DNA of 5,553 nt from an uncultured Bacilli bacterium (GTDB lineage: Bacteria > Bacillota_I > Bacilli_A > RFN20 > CAG-288), in the NCBI GenBank assembly GCA_934700375.1, contig CAKUXT010000137.1, positions 1-5,553 on the forward strand, in the 5' to 3' direction. Made by a program: the position numbers and the translations under genes. Below the pieces are notes generated by a model, which ran no database searches, was not told the DNA's origin, and was given only the letters and a program-made list of their open reading frames with translations. Positions 5,156 through 5,553 of this stretch are shown piece by piece (position 1 is the first letter of the stretch; each line of letters begins with the position of its first letter).

Positions 5156-5510
5156 TCAAAACCTAACTACTTCTAGTTCAAGAGTAATCTTCTCGAACAT
5201 CTCAGCAACTTCATCACATGGGTCATCGCTAGAAACTTAACGAAGCTGTGATCCTATCGCGTATTTGTCTCCAGAATCACAATATTTGAACCATGAGATG
5301 AATTTGTATGGTGTGAAGCTACCATCTTCATTTGAGATGAACTTGAAACGAGGAGATGATAATACCTTCTTGAACACTTCTATTTTTATTTTGTCTTCGT
5401 TTTTATATTTTCCTGTTGTTGTCTGTTCATCAAAATACTCTTTGAATTCTTCAACACTTGGAAAAACACTATAGACATGTACCGCACCCCTGACATTGGA
5501 CTTTAAATAG
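5156..5510 (-). pseudogene. Decayed C-terminal part of a second MoxR-like AAA-type gene
   Basis: On the minus strand this frame contains VFPSVEEFKEYFDE, then EVFKKVLSSPRFKFIS, then YKFISWFKYCDSGDKYAIGS. These align in order with VVPSVKEFKEYFDE, ELFKKILSSPHFRFIS and YFMMLFDMTESVDKEEILS of the intact gene at 1873-2676. An in-frame TAA (5239-5237) interrupts it. The same frame then continues with DEVAEMFEKITLELE, matching AKTKAMFEKIFEEID, and ends at TGA 5158-5156. The N-terminal two thirds, including all ATPase motifs, are absent. Upstream of about 5510 the frame meets a TAG and the resemblance ends. The first part keeps a normal protein pattern, so the decay seems recent relative to the divergence of the copies. 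It pairs with the remnant 5067-5135. The left limit is certain and the right limit approximate. Confidence 0.72.
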
Positions 5511-5553
5511 AACTATAGCACAACATTGGGACAGGCACAATGCTCCTGTTGCA
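5511..5553. other. Unassigned edge sequence beyond the truncated gene
   Basis: The match to the intact AAA-type gene ends here, and all minus-strand frames stop soon after entering from the edge. The stretch has a higher GC content than its surroundings. It could belong to an inserted element or to rearranged DNA, but 43 bases are too few to tell. Confidence 0.25.

Noticed and set aside
1..5553. CRISPR array, tRNA, rRNA or complete insertion sequence
   Set aside because: I found no regularly spaced direct repeats, cloverleaf pattern, rRNA motif or transposase reading frame. The repeats present are two related hairpins and one gene duplication.

Overview
The window is AT-rich, and every gene I can support lies on the minus strand. 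Genes are short, intergenic regions hold intrinsic-terminator and hairpin structures, and starts are marked by strong AGGAG-type Shine-Dalgarno (SD) sequences. This points to a low-GC Gram-positive bacterium (Bacillota, possibly Erysipelotrichia- or Clostridia-like). The species cannot be read from the sequence. Small genes of unknown function, a broken gene duplication and one phage-type hypothetical protein suggest an accessory region (prophage remnant, integrated element or gene-cassette island), not core genome.

In transcription order (right to left): (1) 5067-5510 holds a decayed copy of a two-gene unit. It consists of the C-terminal part of a MoxR-like AAA-type protein with an in-frame stop, followed 20 nt later by the first 22 codons of a small acidic protein. 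(2) 4697-5066 has no convincing gene, but it holds a good extended -10 promoter (4854-4882), an upstream perfect inverted repeat (4914-4933) and a leader hairpin (4770-4799). (3) From that promoter run a 448-aa regulator-like protein of the WYL type (3350-4696), a 16-codon ORF with a strong SD (3299-3349) and a 131-aa unknown protein (2849-3244). The best ribosome-binding site of the last gene leads into an in-frame stop after five codons. A bulged hairpin (2809-2839) closes this unit.

(4) A second promoter (2700-2728) drives the intact copy of the AAA-type protein (1873-2676). Its Walker A, Walker B, sensor and arginine positions are all degenerate. After it come a possible 31-aa acidic ORF (1697-1792), a hairpin repeat related to the one at 2809, and the full-length 183-aa acidic partner (1081-1632). 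The unit ends with a 15-bp hairpin and a textbook terminator (963-996). (5) A third promoter (904-932), with a stand-alone SD near the predicted mRNA 5' end, serves two small proteins (349-786, and 1-344 which runs off the window).

The main biological signal is the repeated pairing of the AAA-type protein with the small acidic protein on both sides of a WYL-type regulator. One copy is intact but motif-degenerate and the other is a pseudogene pair. This looks like a cassette that has been duplicated, rearranged and partly lost. Its function is not known from the sequence. WYL regulators often accompany phage-defence genes, so a defence role is possible but unproven.
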